Assembly: GCF_022513565.1 (NCBI RefSeq)
Contig: NZ_JAKWBE010000032.1
Span: 1-64,000, forward strand
Origin: Streptomyces gilvus
Lineage (GTDB): Bacteria; Actinomycetota; Actinomycetes; Streptomycetales; Streptomycetaceae
Direction of reading: 5' to 3'
Length of the DNA: 64,000 nucleotides
How positions within the stretch are numbered: position 1 is the first letter of the stretch; every line of letters starts with the position of its first letter. Below are positions 27,901 to 35,503 of the stretch, in pieces. The notes beneath the pieces are model-generated. The model made no database searches. It saw only the letters and a program-made list of their open reading frames with translations, and had not been told where the DNA came from. The position numbers were made by a program, and so were the translations under genes.

Positions 27901-29712
27901 ACCCGGGCCACCCAGGTCGACATCAGCTCCCCGGACGGCGCGACGATCGCCGGCGTCGACGAGAACGGCGTGGTCCGCTTCGACCCGATCACCACCGACC
28001 GGCTGGACATCACGGTCACCCAGACCGCGCCGCTGACCCTGCACAACCCGGTCGCCGACGAGAACCTGCAACTCCCCGTCGGCTTCTCCGAGGCGTACAT
28101 CCCGGCGCTGGACCAGTACCGCACCCCGCAGCCGAGCGCGAGCCGGACCTTCTCCCTGCCGTGCGGCCAGGGACCGGACGTGGCGGTGGACGGAAAGCTG
28201 TACCAGACGGCCGTCAAGGGGACGGCAAGGGACCTGACGCAGCGCCGACAGGTGGATGTGACGCTCTGTCAGCAGGGTCGGTCTGACGCCGACTTGGAGC
28301 TGACGTCGGGAACCCACCGCCTGGAGGCGGGGGACGCCGGACCGCTCACGCTCACGGACGTCACGCTGACCCGGGGCACGGTGGCGACGCAGACCACGGC
28401 CGCCGCGTCCCGTCAACTGACCGTACGGGACTGGCTGGGCGACCGCCGGGAGGTGAGCGTCGGCTCGGGCGCGGCGACGTACCTGACCACGTACGAGAAC
28501 TACAACGACGGCTGGAAGGCCACGCTCAACGGCAAGGAGCTCACCCCGGTCCGTCTCGACGGCTGGCAGCAGGGCTGGCGGGTGCCGGCCGGGGCGGGCG
28601 GCACGGTCAAGCTGTCGTACGAGCCCGCGACGACGTACAAGGGCGGGCTGATCGGCGGTGCGGTGGGGCTGGCGGTGCTGATCGGCCTGGTCGTCTGGCG
28701 CCGCCGCGAAGCCAATCCCGACCAGCCGCAGCGGGTCGCCCCGTTGCCGGGTCTGTGGCTCGGCACGGTGGCTCTGACGGTGGTGGCCGTGCTGATCGCC
28801 GGCTGGTTCGCCCTGCTCGTCCCGGCCCTGGCCCTGCTCGCCCACCGCCGGCACGCACTCCTCGTCCCGGTCGCCTTCGTCGCCCTCACGGGCGCCGGCA
28901 TCGCGGCGGCGACGGGCGCCGGCGAACCCCCGGGCGCGGGCCACGGGGCGTTCGGCCACCCGGCCCAACTCCTCGCGCTGATAGGCCTGTTCGCGGGAGT
29001 CGTCGCCGTACGCGAACCGGACGAGGGCCCCGGCTCCACGGCGATCCTGCCCCCGGCGACAGCGGGCAGCGCGACAGGCCTCACGACCGGAACGGCACCG
29101 GGCTCGGAGGCGCCGACACAGACCCTGCCGAGGAGACACCACCGAGAACTCGGAGAACGCGCACCGCACACAGAGCCACAACGGCAGACCGAGCCACGGA
29201 CTCCGAGCGAGCGAATGCCGGAGCCCGGGCTGAGCGGCGGGCCGTGGCCCCGAGATGAGGGTGCGCATCGGGCCGCCGAGGAGGGCGGGGCGCGAGCGGA
29301 GGCCGGGCAGGGTGGCGAGCCGTGGTCCCGCAGCGGCGGAGCACATCAGGCCACCGCCGAAGGCGGGGAGGCGGTCAGCGAGACGCCGGGCTCTCCCGAA
29401 CGCGGCACGCCGGGCGGCTGGGCGAGCACCGGTCGACAGCCGAGGGCAGCCGACGCGGAGGGAACCGAGTCCTCTAACGCCGCCCCGCGTTCCGGCCCCG
29501 GACTACCCCCACCGTCCGCCTCCAACGCCGCCCCGCGTCCCGGCCCCGGGCTGCTCGCACCGCCCGCCTCCGGCAACACCGTGTCCGCGCGCGGTCCCGG
29601 AGCCCTCGAGTCCGATTCGCCGACCACGCGGTTCCCGCTGCGCAAGCCGGGGCCGTCCACGCAGGGACAGGAGCCGGAGCCGGAGGACGGCAGGGGGAGC
29701 GCATCGTCATGA
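24904..29712 (+). CDS. AftD-like GT-C arabinofuranosyltransferase (DUF3367)
   Basis: 1602 residues, coupled to the methyltransferase by ATGA. The N-terminal half is a multi-span GT-C membrane region: FDTKLGVTIDPGAFF near residue 56 carries the likely catalytic aspartates in the first loop, followed by helices such as LWLSLIVSVAFWGALRL and LVLTVVSTVLVLLAGYGGAF. An extracytoplasmic part of about 800 residues follows, with discoidin-like carbohydrate-binding segments (NAFDGNPDTAWAEG about 745, LTDGDLTTAWIAGDRP about 965). Further helices lie near residues 1250-1370, then a 230-residue Pro/Ala/Gly-rich tail with repeats such as SNAAPRPGPGL. In mycobacteria AftD adds arabinofuranose to arabinan from a lipid donor; Streptomyces lacks that arabinogalactan, so the acceptor here is unknown. 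Confidence 0.85.
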   Translation: MTTTTVQAPPPAAVPTTAATAGPPEGPRSRRWLAGFWAVVFVLFLVVHPGRQTFDTKLGVTIDPGAFFSDLGQLWHDQGSFGGIQDQYAGYLWPMLPFYWLAHVLHLPVWLAERLWLSLIVSVAFWGALRLAERLRVGSGGSRLLAGIAYALWPMFTIVVGSTSAAALPGAFLPWVLLPLTDERYSARVAALRSALVVPFMGGVNGASTLASLLPVGLYLLSRPPGPRQRKLIAWWVPGVVVATAWWWIPLLMLGVYGENFLPYVETSQTTTATMSATEALRGAGNWVAYLHFGQAWLPAGWTVAASVIVIVCSALAAGLGLAGLARRDIPERRWLVLTVVSTVLVLLAGYGGAFGAPFHGVVQDWLNGWLVPFRNIYKFQTGLALALVLGLAHLVGVAAEPRGARPVRGRRFAPLIAAVLILPGLLWPYLNGSILNPGSFQELPKYWKTTASWLEKYSPDSRALVVPATAHGLYSWGSPIDQPLDVLAKSRWAQRDYVPFGTPGNRRAMDAVEDALASGSDVPGLADYLSRAGIYYVVVRNDLDPNQIGSVPTTTVKRTLEQSGYVRVTGFGPVMTGGVIAHDAPLQVEGLYPRRRAVEIYEPTDKNVPRPGQARLLSVADTAVVSGGPEALLPLASQLRDRATVLTGDNTPGLGTPSLQIVGDGLRRADTRFGLVSANTSYTYTSSERNSPDATQDAGRKPHQILPVKGLDHQTVAQLRGARTVTASSSGNWLFYLPQYDPVNAFDGNPDTAWAEGAPGSPDGQWLRIGFSGTYDMPSSFKVTPLPQESVRSAATKVRVETEKGSRTSFLQPSGQTQTIKAPAGATSWMKLTIVESVARRTGLTGAGFSEIALPHVQVTRVLRLPTDADNADASATEISLHRTPDPTGLSATGTENGLHRSFTTPTAGTYTMKAEAVPVTGAALDRLLYRVAPDQQNRIVATADSTAALGAGLTARNLTDGDLTTAWIAGDRPTIHLSWSGKQPIGEIVLAPAGGLSTRATQVDISSPDGATIAGVDENGVVRFDPITTDRLDITVTQTAPLTLHNPVADENLQLPVGFSEAYIPALDQYRTPQPSASRTFSLPCGQGPDVAVDGKLYQTAVKGTARDLTQRRQVDVTLCQQGRSDADLELTSGTHRLEAGDAGPLTLTDVTLTRGTVATQTTAAASRQLTVRDWLGDRREVSVGSGAATYLTTYENYNDGWKATLNGKELTPVRLDGWQQGWRVPAGAGGTVKLSYEPATTYKGGLIGGAVGLAVLIGLVVWRRREANPDQPQRVAPLPGLWLGTVALTVVAVLIAGWFALLVPALALLAHRRHALLVPVAFVALTGAGIAAATGAGEPPGAGHGAFGHPAQLLALIGLFAGVVAVREPDEGPGSTAILPPATAGSATGLTTGTAPGSEAPTQTLPRRHHRELGERAPHTEPQRQTEPRTPSERMPEPGLSGGPWPRDEGAHRAAEEGGARAEAGQGGEPWSRSGGAHQATAEGGEAVSETPGSPERGTPGGWASTGRQPRAADAEGTESSNAAPRSGPGLPPPSASNAAPRPGPGLLAPPASGNTVSARGPGALESDSPTTRFPLRKPGPSTQGQEPEPEDGRGSASS

Positions 29713-31268
29713 CCGCACTGGAGCATCCCGCCCGTGCCGACGGCCCGGTGCGGCCGCCGGTCCGCATACCGTTCCCGGTCGTGGACGAGGTCGCCCGGCA
29801 CTGTCTCCAGGAGGAGGAACCGGAGACGGTCCACATCGAGGTCCATCTCCCGGGCCGACTCGACCGCGACCGTCTGCGGGCGTCCTTCGCCGAGGCCCTG
29901 CGCCGCCACCCGCGCATCCTGATGCGTGAGGCGCCGGGGCGCTGGTACCGGCGCCGCTACGAGTGGGAACTGACGTCGGAACCGGACGTCGAGGTGGTCA
30001 CCTTCCCGCCGGGTGGACGCGGCGCCCTGCGGGACGCCCGCACCCGCGCCCTCACGGCGGCCCCGCCCCTGACCCTGTCCCCGCCGATCCGCCTGGAGGT
30101 GGTGGAGGGCCCGGGACCGGTGGAGGGCAGCGAGGCCACGGACGCGGTCGGCGAACCCCCCGCCACCTCACGCCGTCGACCGGACGCGACCACGCCTCGT
30201 CTGGCTGACGGGACCGTGTCCCGTCAGCCAGACGGGACCGCACCCGCTCACCCCGACCCGGCCACCCCCCGTCGGCCCGACCCGGCCACCCCCCGTCGCC
30301 CCGCCGCGACCACACCCCCTCAGCCAGACGGGACCGCACCCCCTCCCCCCGACCGCACCGCCGGCAAAGGCACCGTCCTCTTTCTCACCATCAACCACAC
30401 CGCCCTGGACGGCCCCGCCTGTCTCCGCGTGCTCGCCACCGCCGCCGAGATCTACGGTGGCCGGGACAACTCCCCCGCCGCTCCCCCCGTCCGCGCCCCC
30501 GAATCCCCGCCCCCCGCCGCCGAGACCCCCTCCAACTGGTCCCCGCCCGCCCGCGTGGCCCCCGGCACCCCCGAACCGTCCCCCGGCAACGGCATGCTCG
30601 TCACCGAGCTCCCCCTCCCCCACCGCCCCAAGGGCTCCCCCTACACGGTGAACGACCAGCTGATGGTCACCACCGCCCTCACCATCGCGCACTGGAACAG
30701 GGAACACGGCGCCGAACCCCGCCCGCTGCGCATCACCATGCCCGTGGACGACCGCCCCAGGGACGCGAGCATGCCCATCGGCAACGGCACCCGGTTGGTC
30801 GAAGTGCCGTTCGCCACAGAGGAGTTGATTACCCGCGGTAAAACCGACATGCCCCGCCTCCTGCAGCGCACAGCGACCCGTACCCGCGCCCTCAAGTCCC
30901 TCCCCCGCCCCCAACTCGGCCACGGGGCAGCCCTGTTGACCGCGCCGGTCACCCCGGTCGCCTGGCGTGCGGCGCTCACCCGTGGTCTGCGCAGGGCCGC
31001 CGCGCCCTGGACCTCGACCACCCTGCTCAGCAACATCGGCCGCATCCCCTACCCCCTGGACTTCGGCGAGGAGGCCGGCCGCGCGCACGCCGTGTGGTTC
31101 TCGGCCCCCGCCCGGATGCCCCGGGGCCTGACCGTCACCACCGCCTCCACCGCGGGCCGCCTGCACCTGGCCCTGCGCTGGTCGCGCGCCCTGCTCAGCC
31201 ACGGCGACGGCGCCCACCTCAGGGACCTGTTCGAGCACTATCTGCACGCGACGGAGGTCACCCCGTGA
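29709..31268 (+). CDS. Condensation-fold (CoA/PCP-dependent) acyltransferase-like protein
   Basis: 519 residues, coupled by ATGA to the AftD-like gene. The fold resembles NRPS condensation and papA-type acyltransferases: VHIEVHLPGRLDRDRLRASF near residue 38, FLTINHTALDGPACL (about 223) in place of HHxxxDG, NDQLMVTTALTIAHWN, ITMPVDDRP and TLLSNIGRIPYPLDFG (about 440). The first histidine of the motif is asparagine, but the catalytic second histidine and DG are kept. Between residues 145 and 215 a low-complexity Pro/Asp/Thr linker interrupts the fold; its DNA has a 17-bp inverted repeat and a 24-bp tandem repeat. It probably acylates the glycan or glycolipid made by the neighbours. Confidence 0.75.
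   Translation: MTALEHPARADGPVRPPVRIPFPVVDEVARHCLQEEEPETVHIEVHLPGRLDRDRLRASFAEALRRHPRILMREAPGRWYRRRYEWELTSEPDVEVVTFPPGGRGALRDARTRALTAAPPLTLSPPIRLEVVEGPGPVEGSEATDAVGEPPATSRRRPDATTPRLADGTVSRQPDGTAPAHPDPATPRRPDPATPRRPAATTPPQPDGTAPPPPDRTAGKGTVLFLTINHTALDGPACLRVLATAAEIYGGRDNSPAAPPVRAPESPPPAAETPSNWSPPARVAPGTPEPSPGNGMLVTELPLPHRPKGSPYTVNDQLMVTTALTIAHWNREHGAEPRPLRITMPVDDRPRDASMPIGNGTRLVEVPFATEELITRGKTDMPRLLQRTATRTRALKSLPRPQLGHGAALLTAPVTPVAWRAALTRGLRRAAAPWTSTTLLSNIGRIPYPLDFGEEAGRAHAVWFSAPARMPRGLTVTTASTAGRLHLALRWSRALLSHGDGAHLRDLFEHYLHATEVTP
30198..30234. repeat. Perfect 17-bp inverted repeat within a coding sequence
   Basis: The arm CGTCTGGCTGACGGGAC is followed by a 3-base loop and its exact complement. 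It lies in the low-complexity linker of the condensation-fold gene. Part of the right arm (TCAGCCAGACGGGACCGCAC) recurs at 30320-30339. Confidence 0.85.
30255..30302. repeat. 24-bp tandem repeat coding for DPATPRRP
   Basis: Two adjacent 24-base units (30255-30278 and 30279-30302) differ at one base and encode DPATPRRP twice, extending the linker in steps of eight residues. Confidence 0.8.
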
Positions 31269-32005
31269 CGACCACCGCCCCCCGCCCCAAGGACCTCCGC
31301 GACTTCTACGAGGACCCGTCCGTCCCCGTCGCCTCCGGCACCCCCCGCAGCCTCCGCCAGGCCCGTATGCTCGCCGGCGCCCTCGGTCCGGCGACGGGCG
31401 GGGGCACCCCGCGCACCGTCCTCGACATCGGCTGCGGCGACGGCACGGCGGCCGCCACCGCGGCCCCGCTGCTCCCCGGCCACCGCATCGTCGGCGTCGA
31501 CTGGTCCCAGGACGCCCTCAGACGGGCCCGCGCCCACCTGTCGTACACCGTCCGCGGCGAACTCACGGGCGGCGGGCTGCCGTTCAGGACCGGCTCGGCG
31601 GACGCCGTGCTGTTCAGCGAGGTGATCGAGCACCTCGTCGACCCCGACGCGGCCCTCGACGAGATCCGCCGCGTCCTGCGTCCCGGAGGCCATCTCATGC
31701 TCTCCACCCCCAACTTGGCGGCCTGGTACAACCGCGCCCTGCTGGCGGCGGGCGTGCAGCCGGTGTTCTCCGAGGTGAGCCTGAGAGGGATCCACGGGCG
31801 GCCGGGGAGGGAGGTCGTGGGTCATCTGCGGCTCTACACCGCCCGCGCGCTGCGGGAGTTCGTCACCGCGTCCGGTTTCGAGGTCGTACGACTGGAAGGC
31901 GCCCCCTTCCACGGCGTACCGCGTCCGCTGCGCGCCCTCGACCGGCTCGCCTGCTCCAGACCGTCGCTCGCCTCGATCCTTCTTCTGCACGCGCGAAAGA
32001 CCTAG
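31265..32005 (+). CDS. Class I SAM-dependent methyltransferase
   Basis: 246 residues from a GTG at 31265 that overlaps the previous stop (GTGA). SAM-binding motif I is TVLDIGCGDGTAAATAAPLL (about residue 53), motif II VGVDWSQDALRRARAHL, and FSEVIEHLVDPDAALDEIRR with VLRPGGHLMLSTPNLAAWYN completes a UbiE/Methyltransf_11-type domain. Substrate unknown. Its position between an acyltransferase-like protein and a membrane transporter suggests modification of an envelope intermediate. Confidence 0.88.
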   Translation: MTTTAPRPKDLRDFYEDPSVPVASGTPRSLRQARMLAGALGPATGGGTPRTVLDIGCGDGTAAATAAPLLPGHRIVGVDWSQDALRRARAHLSYTVRGELTGGGLPFRTGSADAVLFSEVIEHLVDPDAALDEIRRVLRPGGHLMLSTPNLAAWYNRALLAAGVQPVFSEVSLRGIHGRPGREVVGHLRLYTARALREFVTASGFEVVRLEGAPFHGVPRPLRALDRLACSRPSLASILLLHARKT

Positions 32006-32015
32006 GGGGCGCGCC

Positions 32016-32933
32016 ATGTGGTGGGGAGTGATCGCGGCCCTGATGGCGAACACCCTGTACAGCCTCGGTTTCGTCCTGGAGAAACGGGCCCTGACCTCGC
32101 TGCCCGAGGTGTCCATCCGACAGCCCGCCCGGCTGCTGCGGCTGGTGCTGGGCAGTCCGCTGTGGATCGGCGGTTCCCTGGCCCTCGCCTCCGGCTTCGG
32201 CGCGCAGCTCGTCGTCTACCGGACGCTCCCGATCGCCGCCGCCCAGGGCATCTTCGTCTCCGGCCTGGTGCTGCTGGTCCTGCTCTCCGCCCGGCTGCTG
32301 GGCGAGGAGACCACGGGCCGGGAACGGTACGCGCTCGGCGCGATCCTCGCGGCCCTGCTGATGGTCGTGCTCTCGCTGAAGGAGGGCTCGGACACGGTCA
32401 GCCGCAGCGCCCCGTACCAGCTGATCCTGCTGGTGTGCGTGCCCTCGCTGGCGGGTGGCGTGTGGCTGTACGGCGCCGCCGAGCGCCGCTCCCGGCACCG
32501 GCACCGCGCGCCGACGACCGGCGTGGAGTACGGCGTGGCGGTGGGGCTGCTGTACGGCGTCAGCTCGCTCGCGATCAAGGGCGTGTCGAGCTACCTGACC
32601 ACAAGTGGGCTGGGCGGAGCCGTCGTTGGCGTACTGCGCTCTCCGTACCCGTACATCCTGATGTTCACCGGCGCGTTCGGCCTCGTCATGTCGCAGGCCG
32701 CGCTGCAGCGGTGCCGGGCCTCGCTGATCGTGCCGGTGTGCACGACGGTGACCTGTCTCTACACCGCCGTACTCGGCACGTTGTCGTTCGGTGAGGCGCT
32801 CCCCCACGACCCGCTGCGGCTCGCTCTGCGCCTCGCGGGTACCGCGCTCGCCGTCTCCGTCCTGCTGGCCATGCCCAAGCACGACACCGCACCACAACAA
32901 CCCCCCGTCGGTGCCAAGGAGTTGACACCATGA
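32016..32933 (+). CDS. EamA/DMT-superfamily multi-span transporter
   Basis: 305 residues, about nine or ten membrane helices including GVIAALMANTLYSLGFVLEK, AAQGIFVSGLVLLVLLSARL, GVAVGLLYGVSSLAIKGVSS and ALRLAGTALAVSVLLAMP. The first helix motif and the E in FVLEKRA fit drug/metabolite transporter-type proteins. The family moves small metabolites or undecaprenyl-linked sugars (as with ArnE/F-like members); the operon context makes export or flipping of an envelope precursor possible. Start at 32016 with AGGGGGCG about 5 bases upstream. Confidence 0.78.
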   Translation: MWWGVIAALMANTLYSLGFVLEKRALTSLPEVSIRQPARLLRLVLGSPLWIGGSLALASGFGAQLVVYRTLPIAAAQGIFVSGLVLLVLLSARLLGEETTGRERYALGAILAALLMVVLSLKEGSDTVSRSAPYQLILLVCVPSLAGGVWLYGAAERRSRHRHRAPTTGVEYGVAVGLLYGVSSLAIKGVSSYLTTSGLGGAVVGVLRSPYPYILMFTGAFGLVMSQAALQRCRASLIVPVCTTVTCLYTAVLGTLSFGEALPHDPLRLALRLAGTALAVSVLLAMPKHDTAPQQPPVGAKELTP

Positions 32934-33154
32934 ACCCCGACGACCCGCTGCTGCGGATCCTGGCCTGCCCGCTGGACAAGGGCCCGCTGCACCTGCTCGC
33001 ACCGGACGGGCCGGCGGCCGATGAAGCTCTCTACAACCCGCGCCTGCACCGCCGTTACCCGATCGTCGACGGCATCCCGCAGCTGCTGCCCTCCTCCGGC
33101 GAGCAGGTGTCGGAGGACGAGCACGATGCTCTGTTGAAACGGATGGTCAAGTGA
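32930..33154 (+). CDS. Trm112-like zinc-ribbon protein with a degenerate metal site
   Basis: 74 residues, coupled by ATGA. DPLLRILACPLDKGPLHLLA and YPIVDGIPQLLPS are the two signature blocks of bacterial Trm112 proteins. The usual CPxC is CPLD here, leaving one cysteine only, so zinc binding is doubtful. In other systems Trm112 stabilises and activates partner methyltransferases; three methyltransferases of this operon (24092, 31265, 33151) are candidate partners. Confidence 0.82.
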   Translation: MNPDDPLLRILACPLDKGPLHLLAPDGPAADEALYNPRLHRRYPIVDGIPQLLPSSGEQVSEDEHDALLKRMVK

Positions 33155-33981
33155 CCCAGACGCGCACCGTGGCCGCCCGGCTGGCCCCTCTTCTCCCCGT
33201 CCGGCTGGTCGCCGCCACCGCCCGGGCCGTCTATCCGCGCTTCGAGCCCGAGCTGGCCCGTCTCGGGGAGCTGTGTCCGGCCGGCTGCGGGACGGCCGTG
33301 GACGTCGGCGGCTGGTACGGCCCCTGGACCCGCCGTCTGGCGAGACGGGCCCGCCGGGTGGTGACCGTCGAGCCGGTCCCGCACCTGGCCCGGCTGCTGA
33401 CCTCCGCCGCCCCGCCGAACGTCCGGGTCGTGCAGGCCGCCGCCTCCGACCGCCCCGGCATCGCCCGGCTGTGGCTGCCGCCGGACGACGCGGGCGACCG
33501 GGGCGTGTCCTCCCTGGTCCGCCGGGACATCCACGCTCGCGCCCTGGACGTCCCGTGCGTCACCCTCGACGAACTCGGCCTGCGGGACGTGGGTTTCATC
33601 AAGATCGACGTGGACGGCAACGAACTGGCCGTCCTGCGCGGCGCGACCGGCGTCCTGTCCCGCGACCGCCCGGCGCTGTTCGTCGAGCTGGAGTCCCGCA
33701 TCCAGCCGATCGCCCCGGTGGTGACGTATCTGTCGCTGCTCGGCTACGACGGCTGGGTGCTGCCCGGCACCAGCTGGGTCCCGCTGGCCCGCTTCCCCCT
33801 GGAGGCCCATCAGGCGTCCGTCCAGCACGTCGTGGCGCAGGGCCTGCTGGGCCGCGTCCTGCCCTTCCGCAGCCACCCGCGCTACGTCAACTCCGTATTG
33901 TTCCTGCCGGACGGCCGCCGCCCCGGTGTCAGTGGCCTGAGCGACCATGGAGGACATGCCGTCCGCGAAGCGCCCCGCTAG
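33151..33981 (+). CDS. FkbM family methyltransferase
   Basis: 276 residues from a GTG overlapping the Trm112-like stop (GTGA). TAVDVGGWYGPWTRRLARR (about residue 48) is the SAM site with the FkbM-style VDVGxxxGxxT form, VVTVEPVPHLARLL motif II, VTLDELGLRDVGFIKIDVDGNELAVLRGA (about 135-163) the FkbM hallmark with the IDVDG aspartates. It should O-methylate a hydroxyl, often of a sugar. The downstream gene starts 34 bases before its stop. Confidence 0.87.
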   Translation: MTQTRTVAARLAPLLPVRLVAATARAVYPRFEPELARLGELCPAGCGTAVDVGGWYGPWTRRLARRARRVVTVEPVPHLARLLTSAAPPNVRVVQAAASDRPGIARLWLPPDDAGDRGVSSLVRRDIHARALDVPCVTLDELGLRDVGFIKIDVDGNELAVLRGATGVLSRDRPALFVELESRIQPIAPVVTYLSLLGYDGWVLPGTSWVPLARFPLEAHQASVQHVVAQGLLGRVLPFRSHPRYVNSVLFLPDGRRPGVSGLSDHGGHAVREAPR

Positions 33982-34546
33982 TCCCTTCACGCCCCTCGAC
34001 TTCCAGCTGGTCCTGCTGCGCCGTATGGCCGACCACAACCCGGACCTGGTGGAGGACGCCCGGCACGCGCTGGGCGTCTCCATCGCGGACATGCGGGAGG
34101 CCAACAAGCGCTGGCAGGCGATGCTGCACTCCCCGAGGGCCCGCGCCGCCGCCTCCCGCTACCGCTCGATCCTCGGCGAACCCGAGTCGGTCGTACGGCG
34201 CAGGATCGGCGACCTGGACTGCGAGGCCCTGCTGTGGCCCGTTCCCCTCTGGCCCGATCTGCGCTTCGAGGTCCTGCTCGCCCCGAACGGCGCGGTCTGG
34301 AACGAGTGGCTGATCCGCGCCCCGCACGCCCAGGGACCGGTTCTCACAACGATCGCCGACCTCACCCCCTGGTCCTGCACGGTCGACGAGACCGCCCGCG
34401 CCTTCGCCCCCGCCCGCCCCCTGGAGGGCACGGCCCCCACCCGCTGGGGCCTGGCGTTCACGGCCCCGGACGAGGAGGGGACGCGGCGGGAGGTGGTCGC
34501 GGAGTTCACCTGGGGCCTGTTGCAGCGGGTGGCCGTCGGCGGCTGA
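33947..34546 (+). CDS. Conserved hypothetical protein
   Basis: 199 residues with no signal peptide or membrane span. The start is either 33947 or 33956; the GGAGGAC before 33956 is too close for a normal ribosome binding site, so I keep 33947. The N-terminal 65 residues look helical (FQLVLLRRMADHNPDLVEDARHALG), then a compact domain with LWPDLRFEVLLAPNGAVWNEWLIRAP and VAEFTWGLLQRVAVGG. I recognise no family. It overlaps the FkbM gene by 35 bp, which suggests co-expression with the envelope operon. Confidence 0.6.
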   Translation: MEDMPSAKRPASPFTPLDFQLVLLRRMADHNPDLVEDARHALGVSIADMREANKRWQAMLHSPRARAAASRYRSILGEPESVVRRRIGDLDCEALLWPVPLWPDLRFEVLLAPNGAVWNEWLIRAPHAQGPVLTTIADLTPWSCTVDETARAFAPARPLEGTAPTRWGLAFTAPDEEGTRREVVAEFTWGLLQRVAVGG

Positions 34547-34555
34547 GCCCCCGGC

Positions 34556-35428
34556 TCACCCGCCGGCCGCCTCCAGTACCGCCGCCACCACCTTCTCCAC
34601 CGACCCCGGATGCAGGAACAGGAACAGGTTCGGCTCCACCAGCTCCAGTTCCATCACCCGCGGCTCGCCGTCGTCCCCGTCGACGAGGTCCACGCGCGCG
34701 TACAGCAGCTCGGGCGCGTCCGGTACGGAGGCCAGGGCGCGTTCGGCGACGGCGAGTTCGGCCGGGGTCGGGGTCCAGGGCTCCAGGTCCGGGTGGGGCA
34801 CCTTGTCGGCGTCGTAGGCGGCACCGGGTTGGAGGACGGCCCGCTTGCGGCTGGCGTGCAGCAGACGGCCGCCGAAGAACTGCAGCGCCCGCTCACCGCC
34901 GGTGTCGATGGCCCGCATGTACGGCTGCACCATCGCCGTGAACCCCTCCTCGTGCATGCGCGCGAGATGCCGTACGGCCTCCTCGCGCTGCCCGGGCGTG
35001 TACCGCGCGGCATACCGGGCGCCCGCGCCGGAGGTCGGCTTGACGACGTACTCGTGGTCCTCGGGGAGGCCGGGGGCGTCCCCGGGGGCGAGGTAGCGGG
35101 TGGGGACGACGGGCACGCCGGCCGCGGCGAGGTCTCCGACGTACCGCTTGTCGGTGTTCCAGCGCACCACCTCGGCCGGGTTGGCGAGCCGGGTGACCGT
35201 GCCGCACTTGTGCGCCCAGGCCACGAACTCGGCCGCGCGCCAGCTGTAGTCCCAGGTCGAGCGGATGACGACCAGATCGTACGCGGCCCAGTCGGCCTCG
35301 GTGTCGTCCCAGCACACGGCGTCCGCCTCGGCCCCCGCCTCGCGCAGCGCGGCCAGCAGCACGGGCAGGTCGCGGTCGCGGTTGGGCTCGGGCCGGGAAT
35401 CGTAGGTGGCGAGGGCGATGCGGGGCAC
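34556..35428 (-). CDS. ATP-grasp ligase (RimK/glutathione synthase-like)
   Basis: 290 residues. The start is a GTG at 35428 with GGAGTC upstream and the sequence VPRIALATYDSRPEPNRDRD; the longer open frame is not protein-like. The pattern AYDLVVIRSTWDYSWRAAEF, VRWNTDKRYVGDLAAAGVPVVPT, EYVVKPTSGAGARYAARYT (ATP-binding lysine and flexible loop, about residue 130) and EPRVMELELVEPNLFLFL (metal-binding acidic residues near 265) fits the ATP-grasp fold that joins a carboxylate to an amine. Substrate unknown. It converges on the hypothetical gene with a 9-bp gap. Confidence 0.85.
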   Translation of the reverse strand: MPRIALATYDSRPEPNRDRDLPVLLAALREAGAEADAVCWDDTEADWAAYDLVVIRSTWDYSWRAAEFVAWAHKCGTVTRLANPAEVVRWNTDKRYVGDLAAAGVPVVPTRYLAPGDAPGLPEDHEYVVKPTSGAGARYAARYTPGQREEAVRHLARMHEEGFTAMVQPYMRAIDTGGERALQFFGGRLLHASRKRAVLQPGAAYDADKVPHPDLEPWTPTPAELAVAERALASVPDAPELLYARVDLVDGDDGEPRVMELELVEPNLFLFLHPGSVEKVVAAVLEAAGG

Positions 35429-35503
35429 GGGGGACTCCGTTCGGGTGCGGGGCGGACCACCGCAGGCTAACCAGGACGGCCACGAGCACGGCAACCCGAT
35501 TGA

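Noticed and set aside
24808..29346. A 1512-codon minus-strand frame opposite the AftD-like gene
   Set aside because: A GC-bias shadow; the plus frame has membrane helices and family motifs and is coupled to its neighbours.
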